Part shown: positions 9,903 through 57,361 of the stretch, piece after piece
Numbering within the stretch: the first letter of the stretch is position 1
Layout: the number at the start of each line of letters is the position of its first letter
From: Lingula anatina
Lineage: Eukaryota > Brachiopoda > Lingulata > Lingulida > Lingulidae
Length of the DNA: 64,000 nt
NCBI RefSeq assembly: GCF_001039355.2
Contig: NW_019775673.1
Coordinates: 62,001-126,000 of the forward strand
Direction: 5' to 3'
Program-made: the position numbers and the translations under genes
Notes under the pieces: model-generated
Database searches by the model: none
Told to the model about the DNA's origin: nothing
Seen by the model: the letters and a program-made list of their open reading frames with translations, nothing else

Positions 9903-12900
9903 GTGAGCACACATTTTATTTGATTATGTATGTTGAGGTGTTTTTTGTTTTGTTTTATTGATATTATTTGAGGTAGTATTCATGGAACTGCTCAGGACAT
10001 ATGCTCCCAAAAGTTTTAAAGAACATGTAACAGTATAATAGCAATACACGAAGCTGGTGTTGTAGTGATCCATTGATTTGGCTGTGACTGCCAGTAATAG
10101 TAATAAATTAAGAAGGGTAAGTGCTGTAAAGTTGGCTAGCTGGTTTTGTCAGGAAGAGGGGCTGTTACTGTGTGACTGACATTTACAACACGTTATTCCA
10201 TCCTTATTCTGGTAATGAATATACAGTGTACATGTATGTACCAGTACTGCCATATGATGCTAGGTCTGTGTCACTGGAGTTCAACAATTCGTATGATAAT
10301 GAGTATTCCTGTAATTATATTCCTGCATTGTGAGAATCCAATTAATACATTCTTTTACAATGTTTTACAAATGATGCAAATTATTACAATAAAATTTAGT
10401 GTTTATATATTATTGATTATTATGTGTTTATATATTATTGACTATTATGAAAGATCAAGGTGAAGTTTTTCTATCAGATTAACCTTATTTCTTCTCTTTG
10501 CTTTTTTTAAACTTAAAAATGCATTCAGATAAAAATAGTATTAATAGTTTTTTCTTCTCTTTTGAAACAATAAGTCAGTGTTTGCTCTTTCATGCAGATT
10601 TTACAGGTCGATTCCCCAAGTCTAATCATCCAGTGTTTCAAACTACTATACACTGCGGTGGTAATAAAAACCAAATTTAAGCTAAATTATTTTCCTTTGC
10701 TTGATATCAAATGACACTAATCAAATTCCTGTGCGAATGCAGCTGTAACAATCAATAAAAATTACAGCCTGCCAGATTGCACATCAAACTATTTATATAG
10801 CCGATAGTAAATCATCTTAATTTTCCTGTCTCAAAGTATTGTTTTTTTTTATACATTTTTTTTGTTGTATTTTACAGGGATCAATTCAGCAGAATGTCCA
10901 ATTCAGTCAGAACTGCAGGAAAAGCGTGCATGCACAGGGAGGGAACTCTCCATTTCTTGCAGCGAACCCAACCAAATCTTGGTCATAGTCTCAGCATACT
11001 ATAGCTACTATGACATGAAGGACAAACGCTGCTATTTCAGTGCAGGTCACTGCAGCACTTACAGCTCTAGAGAAGTTTATAAGAAATGTAATCTACAGAA
11101 AGCATGCAGTTTTCAGGTTGTGGAAAAAAGAAGCTCTCTCTGTCAGACAGCCAGGTCCAGGTATCTTACTGTTTTGTACAGGTGTAGAACAGGTGAGTGA
11201 TTCATTAATATATGTGGAATTAATTAACATTTATTTAGGAGTGGGGTATCATGTTAGTTCCTTGCTGATATGATGCTCATTTCAACTCATAAGCTTGTGA
11301 AAGAATCAAGTTAAATCATGTGAACATTAAACTTTGTCTATGAATTTTACCATTTAACAAGTTTAATATTTTTTTTTTTACAAAATGTTGATGTGCTAAG
11401 GGACAATATGGCATTTATTAGAAAACAACATTTTAAAAAAGATTTTAAAAAAAAGTAAGTTTTGGATGTTTTAAGTGGGTGGCCTTGTGGGAGGGTGGTA
11501 TAAATGGAGATTACTCCTGCTAGCTATAGTGAGCTAGGGGAAGAGTTTCTGTTTTTTTGCTTAACATCAATTAGGTTCTGGCATATCAAGATGTTTTTTA
11601 ACTTGAAGGGGAAATAATCCAGTGACTATGGTACATTAGGTCCTTTAATTTTCATTTTTTGTTTTATTTCTCTTGGATCATTTTCTGAACTTATCCTGGG
11701 ACCTTGTATTTTGGTTTATCACAGATGTGTTTGTTTTGAAAATACTTAGAGTGTTATTGTATTGGAGCATTAAAACAAGTGCAGGTTTTTATATAGTCTC
11801 TTTCATGTCAATATTAATTTGGCTAATGATTCCGTACTGTGCATTGATGCTGTTTCAGCAGGTTTTTACTTAAAGAGAAGTGACATCGAATGAGTGTTAC
11901 ATCTCATTATGGTACTGAGTCAGTCTTTGGAGCCAGTTTTGTTTTGATCTAGACTCTTTCACTGTTATTCATCTTTTTATTTAGTGTCTTTAAATTTCTT
12001 TGAGTATTTTATGAAAACATCTTTAAAGACAAACATAAGTCTTTATATTTTTTTGCCAATACTGTTGAAAGTATGCATTGCATATTACATATATTTTATT
12101 TCCTTTATAAGTGCCTGTTTCAGTAAGTATGGATTGGAAGAGTGTTTATTGCTTAAAAGATTTAAAGATTTGTCTTTGGAGATATAGATCAATAACAAGT
12201 ACTTCCTATTATAAAGAAGGAAATAGAATATGCAAAAAATAAATAGAATAAAAATGAAAATAAAATAAAGTAAATAAATAAATAAATAAAGGAAGGCTTG
12301 GCAATTGAAATGAGTTTACGTTTCTGACCTTATGTAAGGCCAAACAACTTAATCATGCTGTGCTAAGACAGAAAAACTTGGGAGACCAATTAAGATCGCA
12401 TGACTTGATTTCTGAAATACTAATTATTTACCAGGACCCCCTGTCCTACCTATTCATGAGTCAAGGGAAATGTATGACACAACCTGTTGTGTTCCTTGTT
12501 TATATTCAAGCATTAAAACAGTTAATGTTATTCCAAAATGCATGACGCATGCCCATTCCATAAGTTGATGTTGTTCCGTGCTGCATACCAGTACATCATT
12601 ATCATATCATCTGTCAGTGCATGGTCATGGTGGAATGCCTTGTGTGTGTTTTTTAAAAAATATACACTTCTTATCAAAAGGAAAGTGAATGCAGAAAAAA
12701 AAAAGAATCAGTTAAATATCAATAACAATAAATATGTTTAGGTAAAGTGATAAAGTCATAAAAGGTTTGCCTACTCTCATATCAAAGAAAGGAAGGAACT
12801 AATAAAAGTGTAATTCAGGATGTGCATCTTTCATATATTTTATATCTGGTACATTAGTCACACCTGTGGCAGTATTGACAATCCTACAGCTTTGGGGCAG

Positions 12901-15900
12901 ACAGAGCCACAACTGTGAAAACCCATTGGTGCATTTACACAATAAGAGATGTCACGGATTTTGTGGTACTGTTAGTTTGTGTCATGTCATCAGGAAATAA
13001 TTGTAACTATGCAGCAAGTCATCAGTCTAGTAATTAATCTAGTCTCTGAACGGCTTCACACTACTCATCTAACTTTGAACTGAGAGACATGATGTGCCAG
13101 TGTGTCTGGTTGAGAGAATGTGCAGCTTCATGATGTCAAATTAAACCAAAACTGACCTGCTTAGTTTTTTTCCTGAGTGAACTCACCTAATAAATTAGGA
13201 GACAGTGGAGTGTGGTATTCCTGGAGGGGAATATTAAAGGTATGCTGCATGTGTTATTTACATGGTTCTGTCAGGCACAGCAGGTGACACAAAGGTTTTT
13301 TTAGGGTTACACACGGAAGGTCTGCCAGTTTAAAGAGAGTAGTAGTAAAGTTTCTGAAGTACTGACTGCTGTACAGAAATAAGATAGGGGAGGCAATAAA
13401 GGCTGATATACTCCCACAGGGGTTAATCAGTGGATTTTTGAAGATTTTTTTAAGGAGGGTTTTTAATGAAATTTTACATACTTTACTTTTGAAAATTATG
13501 CAAATAAAAATATTTCATTTGCCTTTGGGTATTAACAATAAATTGAATTGGGCTAATTGGACATTTTAATTTAAATGGTGAAAGTAAATTCAGAAAAAGT
13601 ACATTTGGTGATTTGAACAATGATATCAGCAGATGTGTTTGGTAATGCTAAGAAATGAAGATAATATTTGAAAATAAAAAGCTTAGGTCTAGACAATAAA
13701 ATTAAAATAAGAATATAGGTGTAGAAAGATATTGGAAAAATAATGAAATAGATGTTTTTATAGTGTTTAAAAGTTAGATAATTTGCAGGAGCTTTTTGAA
13801 TGTATGGTTGATTAGAAAAGTTTTTATGTTATAAAAAAATATGAGTCATTTTATGACAACATGGTGGAATAAGTTCATGACTTAAAAACTCATTCTTTCT
13901 TTGAAGTTTGTCATAACTTCCTTTATGGTCAAACACTTAACATAGGTAACTCATTTTATTGCTTTAATGAGAAAGAACATGCAGATTTATGTATGTAACC
14001 ATAATGTTTGACAAAGTAATGCTAAGCAGTAAACTGTTGACACCATTTCAACATGCAAAGAATTTTTAGAAAAAATTTTTGTCTTTAATAATGTCACATA
14101 TATTATACTCAGCATGATACTGAATGATCCTTGATTAGACAAATGACAGAATTTTCTAAGATCCATTTTAAAATCAACCAATCAGTCCTATCCCCAAAGG
14201 CAAACTTCATTTCATAATTGCATAAATACTTAAATTGTGGCTGCCTATCTAACTTCTCACAAACTCTTTCAGTGGAATGCCCTGACCTGCTGCCTCCCCT
14301 ACATGGAGTCCTTGGCTTCACCAGTCCTGCCAGGCAGTATGGTTCATTAGCCAGGTATACTTGTGATAGAGGCTTCACCTTAGCGGGAACAAAGACCAGA
14401 GTTTGCCAAGAAAACTGCAGCTGGTCTGGAATACAGCCAATGTGCTGTAAGTATACATTTAAATCCACTTGTATTCATGCCAAAATGTCAAAGACATTAA
14501 AAATTTTCAGACAGTTATTATGTAGAGACAAGGACCCACCAAACTGGGTCCTAGGTAGACACAAACATGTAATTATGTGCCACACACTTTTTAAACTACG
14601 AAAGCAAGAAAGCAGCCAAAATACTTCCCACATAACTGAGCAGAAAAAAAAATGTTCAAAGATTTGTAATGATAACATAATAATCTTATTTAAGGTATTC
14701 AGCATATACTCATCTCATATCATATGAGGACACTTTCGATAATCTCCTTTTTGAGGATGGAAGAATATCATTACTAGTACTCTTTTGTTGAAAATATTTT
14801 TAACCATTATTTAATCTGCCCTTTCTTTTTTCCAGCCATCCCCCCAGAAGTGTGCCCGACCTCAGTGAACCCCATCCATTCCTATGGCAACTACTGTTAT
14901 GAGCTGCGTCCAGAGCTGCTTTCCTACCCGCTGGCCACTCAGGCCTGTGTAGACAGTCATGGTACCCTGGCCAGTGTGGACACGCCAGAATTGAGGGCCT
15001 TCCTTGCATGGTTGGCAGAGGATTTACTTACAGGTGCTAACTACTGGGTGACCACTAGACAGGGAGGTGAGATAATGATACATTTGCATTCTGTCTGGCC
15101 CATATCAAATGATATGGATACTGCACTGCAGCACTAGTTATACTTTTGTCCAATTACAGACAGCATATGTAGGGATTTTTGTAAGTCACTGAAGGTTTGA
15201 TTTTGTGGACAGTTTACTACTTAGAGGAAAACAAACTGTCTATTTTAATATAGAATTGTAGATGAAAATTGTATACAGGTACAGTGTAGTTTTCTTTCTT
15301 TTTTTTTGTACTTGGCTGGTAGAAAGTCCTGTAGGTTTATTTTCACTGAATGGTGTAATCTATTTACAGATATGCAGGAAATAGCCAGAAGTTATGATTT
15401 AACATGGGTTCCAGCAACCATCCAACCCACATACTACAACATGTTCATTTGTCAATATGGTAGGTGAATTAATGGTCATTTTTTTAAATTGAAATAAAAT
15501 ATTTTTCAAGCTGGAGAAATGATTGTATTGCACTAATATGAATAAAGGACAGAAACTTAAGTCGATCAATGTCTTTTGGACATTGATCAACTAGACTTTT
15601 TTGTACAGGAAATACATTGGTATTATAAATATTTATTTCAAAATTGTACATTGGTAGTTTCTAAACATGTATTTCTGAAATATTTTGTCCCCTAAATGTG
15701 CCCATTCAGAGTCTCAAAGCATTCATTAGAGAGTGGGAAAACCTTTGATCTGTACAATATTTCAATATTTGTAATTATCCAGGGCCATACAATACTTACA
15801 CACCAGATATGTTGGACAAGCTTCCAAACAGAGGGCCTGGAGATGATGGAACAAGTAGTGTGTCTGTTGGCAGCTACCCACCTCTCAATGTAACGACTGG

Positions 15901-17389
15901 GGGGACTGGTCAGGTACAGGAGGACCTAGGACAGGGTGAGAAACTGGCAAATTGTTGTATTGTGAAATGATGGGTGGCGAGTAATGGCATGAATTTATGT
16001 TGTGTGTAACTTAATGTATTAATAGGATTAATTTTAAGAATAAGAATATATTGTTTTTTTTTGTCAGTATGATTGTTTTGATTTATCATTATTGGCCCTT
16101 CTTAATTTATTTTCTTTAATGCGCTATTCTTGTTGTGCATCTAAAGTGAGGATCTGAGGCTTTTTTCAACACCATTTTGTGGATAGAATGAAGTAAAATT
16201 TGATTCACATTGAAAGAACTTGATATTTCCCCGATATCTAACATAATTACCATCAAGCTCTTCTATCATATTGCAGTAACTGTATGTGTGAGGTTTCTTT
16301 CAGATTCAGACTTGGTCACAGCCATTGTGTTTGCTGTTCTTCTTGGATTGCTGTCAGTTGTGCTGCTCATAATCCTAGCTATATTTATCAGGTTTGTGTC
16401 TTTTTTGCCCTAAGCAAAGTTGAAATGACTGATAAGGAGTCCACATTGGAAAGAAAATATTAATACTGTTTTCAGTAACCAATTATGTATTTAATGATTT
16501 AAATGTACATGTCTTGTGAAATTCCAAGAAAAAAAGTGTCACCAAAAAGATATATTCCAGCATGATTGATTTACAAACCACATTTTGAATATTTATTTTC
16601 ATTTTAAGGAAATACTGTAAAACAAAAAAGGAGAAAGAAGCAGAAGATGCTGGAGATGGCTCATCTTGGGATAATTACTCTCTCAATGGTGGCCCTGCTT
16701 ACAGAGATCCACAAACTCTGCACTCAACAGAGATCAAGAATGATGGCAGAAACACACAAGAAGAAGAAGAGGGGGATGTTGACAGGGAATGCCCCCCTCG
16801 AGCACCCACCAAAAAATTATCTGTGCAAAATATCAAAGCTTTGCTGTATGCACAAGTCAGAAAAATACGAAAACCCCGAGCGCAAAGGGATGGTTATGAT
16901 GATATTGTCATCCAAGTTGGAAACTCCCCTACAAATGAAAACCCAGAGGTACCTGATAAGGCACCACACTCACCAGTTATAGGAAATCCCACAAATCCCA
17001 TTACAACAAACACTGTAAAAACTATTGCATTAGAAGCTGCTGCAGCATCAGCTGGTATTCCATCATATGCTAATGCTAGTACGGACTCTACTACAAGCGG
17101 GAGTACCCACGAGTACGCAGTCCCAGTGGACACCAAGCATGGCAGCCCTTATGAAGTTAGAAATATCACAGACATGTCAGGTAACCAGTATGATGAGGTA
17201 CCCAGGGAGGAGGACTACCCCTACCAGGTTATGCCCAATGGTCAGAAGTCTGATGACCAGGTCAGTGAGGTGGCTCAAGCAAAAAAGCCTTTACCTATAC
17301 CAGTGAAGAGACCACATGGTCAGGCTCAGACTGATTCTACAAAAGTTGACTTTAAAGATAATGATTTGTATTATGACACTTCAGAATAA
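9842..17389 (+). CDS. gene B: SUEL lectin-Sushi-CTLD transmembrane receptor with ITIM/YxxM-like tail
   Basis: Eight exons join in perfect phase to 630 aa: 9842-9902, 10878-11192, 14273-14446, 14836-15066, 15370-15459, 15783-15935, 16304-16391 and 16609-17389. Parts in order: signal peptide (1-20), SUEL lectin (21-125), CCP (126-183), CTLD (184-290), stalk (291-341), transmembrane helix (about 345-369) and a 260-residue tail. Intron positions and phases equal those of gene A one for one, so the two are tandem paralogues, but the sequence has diverged strongly. The tail holds LLYAQV (Tyr 451, ITIM consensus), YDDI (467), YAVP, YEVR, YDEV (565) and YQVM (576, the YxxM form bound by PI3K p85). 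Role as a signalling lectin receptor is inference. Confidence 0.87.
10878..11192 (+). CDS. gene B exon 2: SUEL/rhamnose-binding-type lectin domain
   Basis: Exactly 105 codons. Clear PF02140 pattern: RACTGRELSISCSEPNQILV, then VSAYYSYYD where the family has A-YGR-D, two middle Cys, KKCNLQKACSFQV (the C-gk-sC-v block), and RYLTVLYRC at the end. The conserved Gly-Arg of YGR is replaced, so sugar specificity may differ. Confidence 0.85.
11193..14272 (+). other. intron 2 of gene B (3.1 kb)
   Basis: AT-rich; contains an AAAT/AAATAAAT microsatellite at about 12,237-12,293. ORFs in it are short and without codon character. No exon, RNA gene or intact transposon seen. Confidence 0.6.
14273..14446 (+). 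CDS. gene B exon 3: Sushi (CCP) domain
   Basis: Fifty-eight codons, phase 1-1. VECPDLLPPLHG, YTCDRGFTLAG, RVCQENCSWSG and IQPMC give the four CCP cysteines and the conserved Trp; an extra Cys (ENCSW) is present. Confidence 0.9.
14836..15459 (+). CDS. gene B exons 4-5: C-type-lectin-like domain
   Basis: Exons 14836-15066 and 15370-15459. NYCYELRPELLSYPLATQAC and GTLASVDTPELRAFLAWL are typical for the first half; YWVTTRQ matches the -W-G- core region; MFICQYG closes the domain exactly as in gene A. The inner disulfide partner before the last strand and the EPN/QPD/WND motifs are missing. Confidence 0.82.
15783..16391 (+). CDS. gene B exons 6-7: stalk and transmembrane helix
   Basis: Exon 15783-15935 encodes a Gly/Pro/Ser/Thr-rich stalk, with one N-glycosylation sequon (NVT). 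Exon 16304-16391 encodes a hydrophobic helix (VTAIVFAVLLGLLSVVLLII, then LAIFIR) that runs into RKYCKTKKEK of the tail. Confidence 0.82.
16609..17389 (+). CDS. gene B exon 8: long tyrosine-rich cytoplasmic tail
   Basis: 260 residues with no recognised folded domain: a Lys-rich juxtamembrane segment, an acidic run (QEEEEGDVD), then the LLYAQV site, a Pro/Thr/Ala-rich middle and a C-terminal cluster of tyrosines (YEVR, YDEV, YPYQVM, LYYDTSE). PLPIPVKRP could be an SH3 ligand. Stop is TAA. Confidence 0.88.
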
Positions 17390-18330
17390 GTTCTTTTTGA
17401 GATGAATTATACCTAGTATATCTAATGTCCTGTTTAAACCAAGATGATCCATTGGCATACCCTATGTAACTGCTGACTTCAACCAAAAATCATTCATTTC
17501 CAGTTGACATCAATGAGTTCTGAGAACAAGCCAAATATGATTCCTGCATCTTTATTGCTGTTTGCCTTCCAATGATGCAGTATTGAATACTGTAGTTTAT
17601 TACCAGTATGCTGGCAGTGCCACATTTTTTATAAACAATATACACCATTTGTGCATGATCTTGCTATAGGACACAACTTATTTAACATCTTGTTAACTAG
17701 CTTGCCTCAAGATAAAGATTAGCATCTTGTAAAGTGGCCAGTAAATTGCTCAAATATTTTTGTGAACTTCAGAAGGAAAAATTAATAGTCATTGAAGCAA
17801 AAACAGATTTGAAAGAATTAAAAATATAAATAGCCATGTTGGCAAAGTAATGTACCTGAAATTTTTTAGTGTCATAGTGTGGTTGTTGTGATTTTTATAT
17901 TTGGTTGTGATAAGGCAACTCTATTTTGAAATAGAAAATTTTTACCAGAATCATGTGGGTCTCCTTCCAGTGCCAACTTAAAAATTGTTTTTACATCGAT
18001 TTCACCCAATTTAAGGATTTTCAGGTAATTCTCTTAAATCAAATGGGTATTTTTTTTTTCAAATTAGGGCTGTATTCAATACATACTGTTGTGGAGACAT
18101 ATATAACAAGTTGAGTTTAGCTTCATTAATGTATCAGGGGCCCTTACTTTTCTAGGGCAATCAGAATCTCTGTAAATTTTAAATGAAAGGGTGGATTGTT
18201 GTGTGAGAGATAAAAGGTTGCAAATGGTGGGCAATGTATAGTAAAGTAGTAAATTTTGTTCTTGATATATACATATATTATTTGATATTTAATTTGCTTT
18301 ATACACATTCATTTTAATAAATCCCTTCAA
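17390..18330 (+). other. 3' UTR of gene B
   Basis: Non-coding sequence after the TAA stop. AATAAA at 18316-18321 is the best poly(A) signal, giving a UTR of about 0.95 kb. The UTR end is inferred, not shown. Confidence 0.5.
18316..18321 (+). terminator. candidate poly(A) signal of gene B
   Basis: AATAAA hexamer in an AT-rich context about 930 bp after the stop codon. Confidence 0.45.
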
Positions 18331-18539
18331 AGACCTTTACTACAAGGTAGATGCAGCATCATTTGGGAATTTGAAGTGAGGCAGTCTCCATATTGGATTT
18401 GTCTTTATAATTTTTGAAAAGAAAATTGTAAAAAATATCAAACACCTGTTAGCAAAAATAATGCTTTTACAGGTCAAAGACTAGTGTGTACTTTCTCTCA
18501 GTTCCATCATTTTTTGAGAACATAAAATACATAATAATA

Positions 18540-21120
18540 AAAATTACAAATATTCATTTATTAAGTGGTTTTATTGAGGGTTACTACAAACTAAAAATAA
18601 TTAGCTTTTACACTGTACAAACACTCGATACCACTACATCAGTATTGTTTCTTTGAAAACTAAGATCTCTGTTCCAGCTGAAAAAATATAATATCAATAA
18701 GGTTTTGAGACTATTTAAGTACAGTAATATTACCATTAAACTAGGCCCCTAACTAGTTTATGCAGTAGGGGACCAATATGGTTTATTTTAAGCCTATTTT
18801 TAAGAAAGCTAGCCCAAGGCTTTTTATACACATTCTTAGGTTTTTTTATGATGGTGCCCTTCAAACACACACAAACACACAATGTGACATTCTCCCAACC
18901 AACGCAAACTGCTAGACTTATAAATACATAATTGTGACAGCTAGCATATAATATTATGAGAAATACATTCATCGGAGGGGATTTTATCTAGAAAATAGTT
19001 ATTCCATCTTTTTGTTTTCTTACTGACTTGGCTTTAGAATTAAGAGAACAATGCTTATAAAACTTTGATGCATACCTACTCCATGGAAAAAATTTTGGTT
19101 GGAACATGGACTTGTAAAATAATAATAACAATAATAATGATAAATCTGGTTATTCTTCATCTTAACATGCAAGTTGCCAAATTACAATCTTGGTTTTAAA
19201 AGAGATTAAATTTCAAGATTTCCTTATCGCAGTGAAATCATGTTAACCAAGTCAACATTTTTTTATTACAATGTATTTCTACAAGTACAGTGCAGGTTTG
19301 TATTTATGAGGTAATCCTACACTTTCAGTGGCAGCTTAATTCTAAAAAATCTCATCAGATGCTCACAAGAGTTTTAAACTACTCAAGTCTGAAAATCCTT
19401 AAATCACACCGACCTTACTCAAATATTTGCAAAAAGTAAGCAAAAATGATTATAATTCCAGACGAATAAAACTAAGTTTCACAGAGAAATTTCAAAATCT
19501 GGATTTGTGCAACATCATAAAAAGTATTTTACATGTCTTTTATACATCACATTTAATGAAAAAATGATGGGTCCCTATCACCCCACTGTGTATGGCATAA
19601 ATAGTGTAGACTTGGGACTGTAGACTCAGAAAACACCTACAACATGCAAATGCCTCTGAACAAAATATGATTGGATTGTAGACCCTATGCCTTCTACCAC
19701 TACTGTACATACAATAGAATAAAAATACTATTCAAATAAACACTGAAATAAAAATCATAATAAAGCACATTTTTCTAAATATGCTACTCTCCTCATCATA
19801 ATAATTACTTGTAAAAAAACATGACAAAATGACTTCACATCTGTTAATTAATTATTATTAAATTAAAGCACAGTTATCAACCTTTCTAGATAAAATGTTT
19901 TTATGGATGCACAACTGAAGCCTCAGAAAAAAATGGTGCTGGATACAGAGAACAAAGTTTAGAGCACCGTATTTGCACGTTTGATGTGTTTCGTAAAAAA
20001 TCATACCCACAGAACACATATACATTCTCTCCTCCAGCAAAGAGAGAAATGAAGATCTATACAATGTTGCTATGGCAACAATTTGTTATATCATTCTCAA
20101 ATAAAAGGTAAATTTCAAGGGAATCCATGATAAGTGTTTACATATCCCAAGTAAATTTCCAAATATATAGAATCTTCTACCGTCTAATACTAAGCACTAG
20201 TTCTCTGTTATTGCGTACTACCTGTATGAACAGTCAAATAATTCACCAGCTTGGCCTCTCTGAGTTCATCAATTTTGTGGATTTTATCCAACATTCTTGG
20301 AATTTCTCAATGTTCTACAATATGATCACACTCTAGCAAATCTTTAGAGTAAACCAACACTATGTTTTTCATGAAAAATCCCCACTCTAGTATCTTTTTG
20401 CCTTTGAAAAGTGTCTCCTTGGAAGTAAGAAAATCTTGCCTTACTACTGTGACCTGAACAGTAGTTTACTTATTTATCTCTTCCAGCATCTCAAGCAGTC
20501 ATGTAACATGTCCTCTGTTGGAATTGCTAACACTTCTTTAAGCAGATGTGCATGTTTTCAACATTACATTGACACTGTTAACTCTGGCACTAGTGAGGGA
20601 TAAAATACTGACTCGAACTGTCTGTCAACTTTCATTTGTCTCCTTCACTATTCCAACAATTACCTAGGAAAGATGCAGCCATACGGTAATAAGTCCAACA
20701 CTATCTTTTGTGATACACATTGAGGCTCAAGCCTGGAATGAAGGGCCTCCACTTATCAAAACAATTATTTCTTCTCCAGTCTGAATGAACTCTTCTAAAC
20801 CCTGCCATGCTGACAACTCAAACTTCCTCTCTTCTTCATGTTCATGCATGCTTCCCCTTGAAATTTCATGTTGTGAGCTTCAAATTAAAAAGGAAAAGCA
20901 ATCTGTCCAGCTCAGAACTTCCAGCACCACACCAGCAAGTACTCATTTATTGTGCAGCAACAAAATCACTTGTACAACGGTCCACAGTCACAACGTTGTG
21001 CCTGTTGAGCAATCTTGTGAAACTGCTCTCAAAGTGCACTAGCTGTGTTATGTTGCTGAACTACTTTTGTCTTTCTTTCTTTCTTTTACCCTCTCTACTG
21101 TCATTTTTCCTCATTGTCTG
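18540..21120 (-). other. putative 3' UTR of Eya
   Basis: Non-coding on both strands. Read on the - strand, AATAAA occurs at 18557-18562 and 18570-18575, shortly before the gene B end. If one of them is used, the Eya 3' UTR is about 2.5 kb and the two genes end tail to tail within about 250 bp. Other AATAAA strings on the - strand nearer the stop are possible. Confidence 0.4.
18557..18575 (-). terminator. candidate poly(A) signals of Eya
   Basis: Two TTTATT strings (AATAAA on the - strand) close together, lying between the convergent genes. Confidence 0.35.
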
Positions 21121-57361
<36,241 letters not shown>

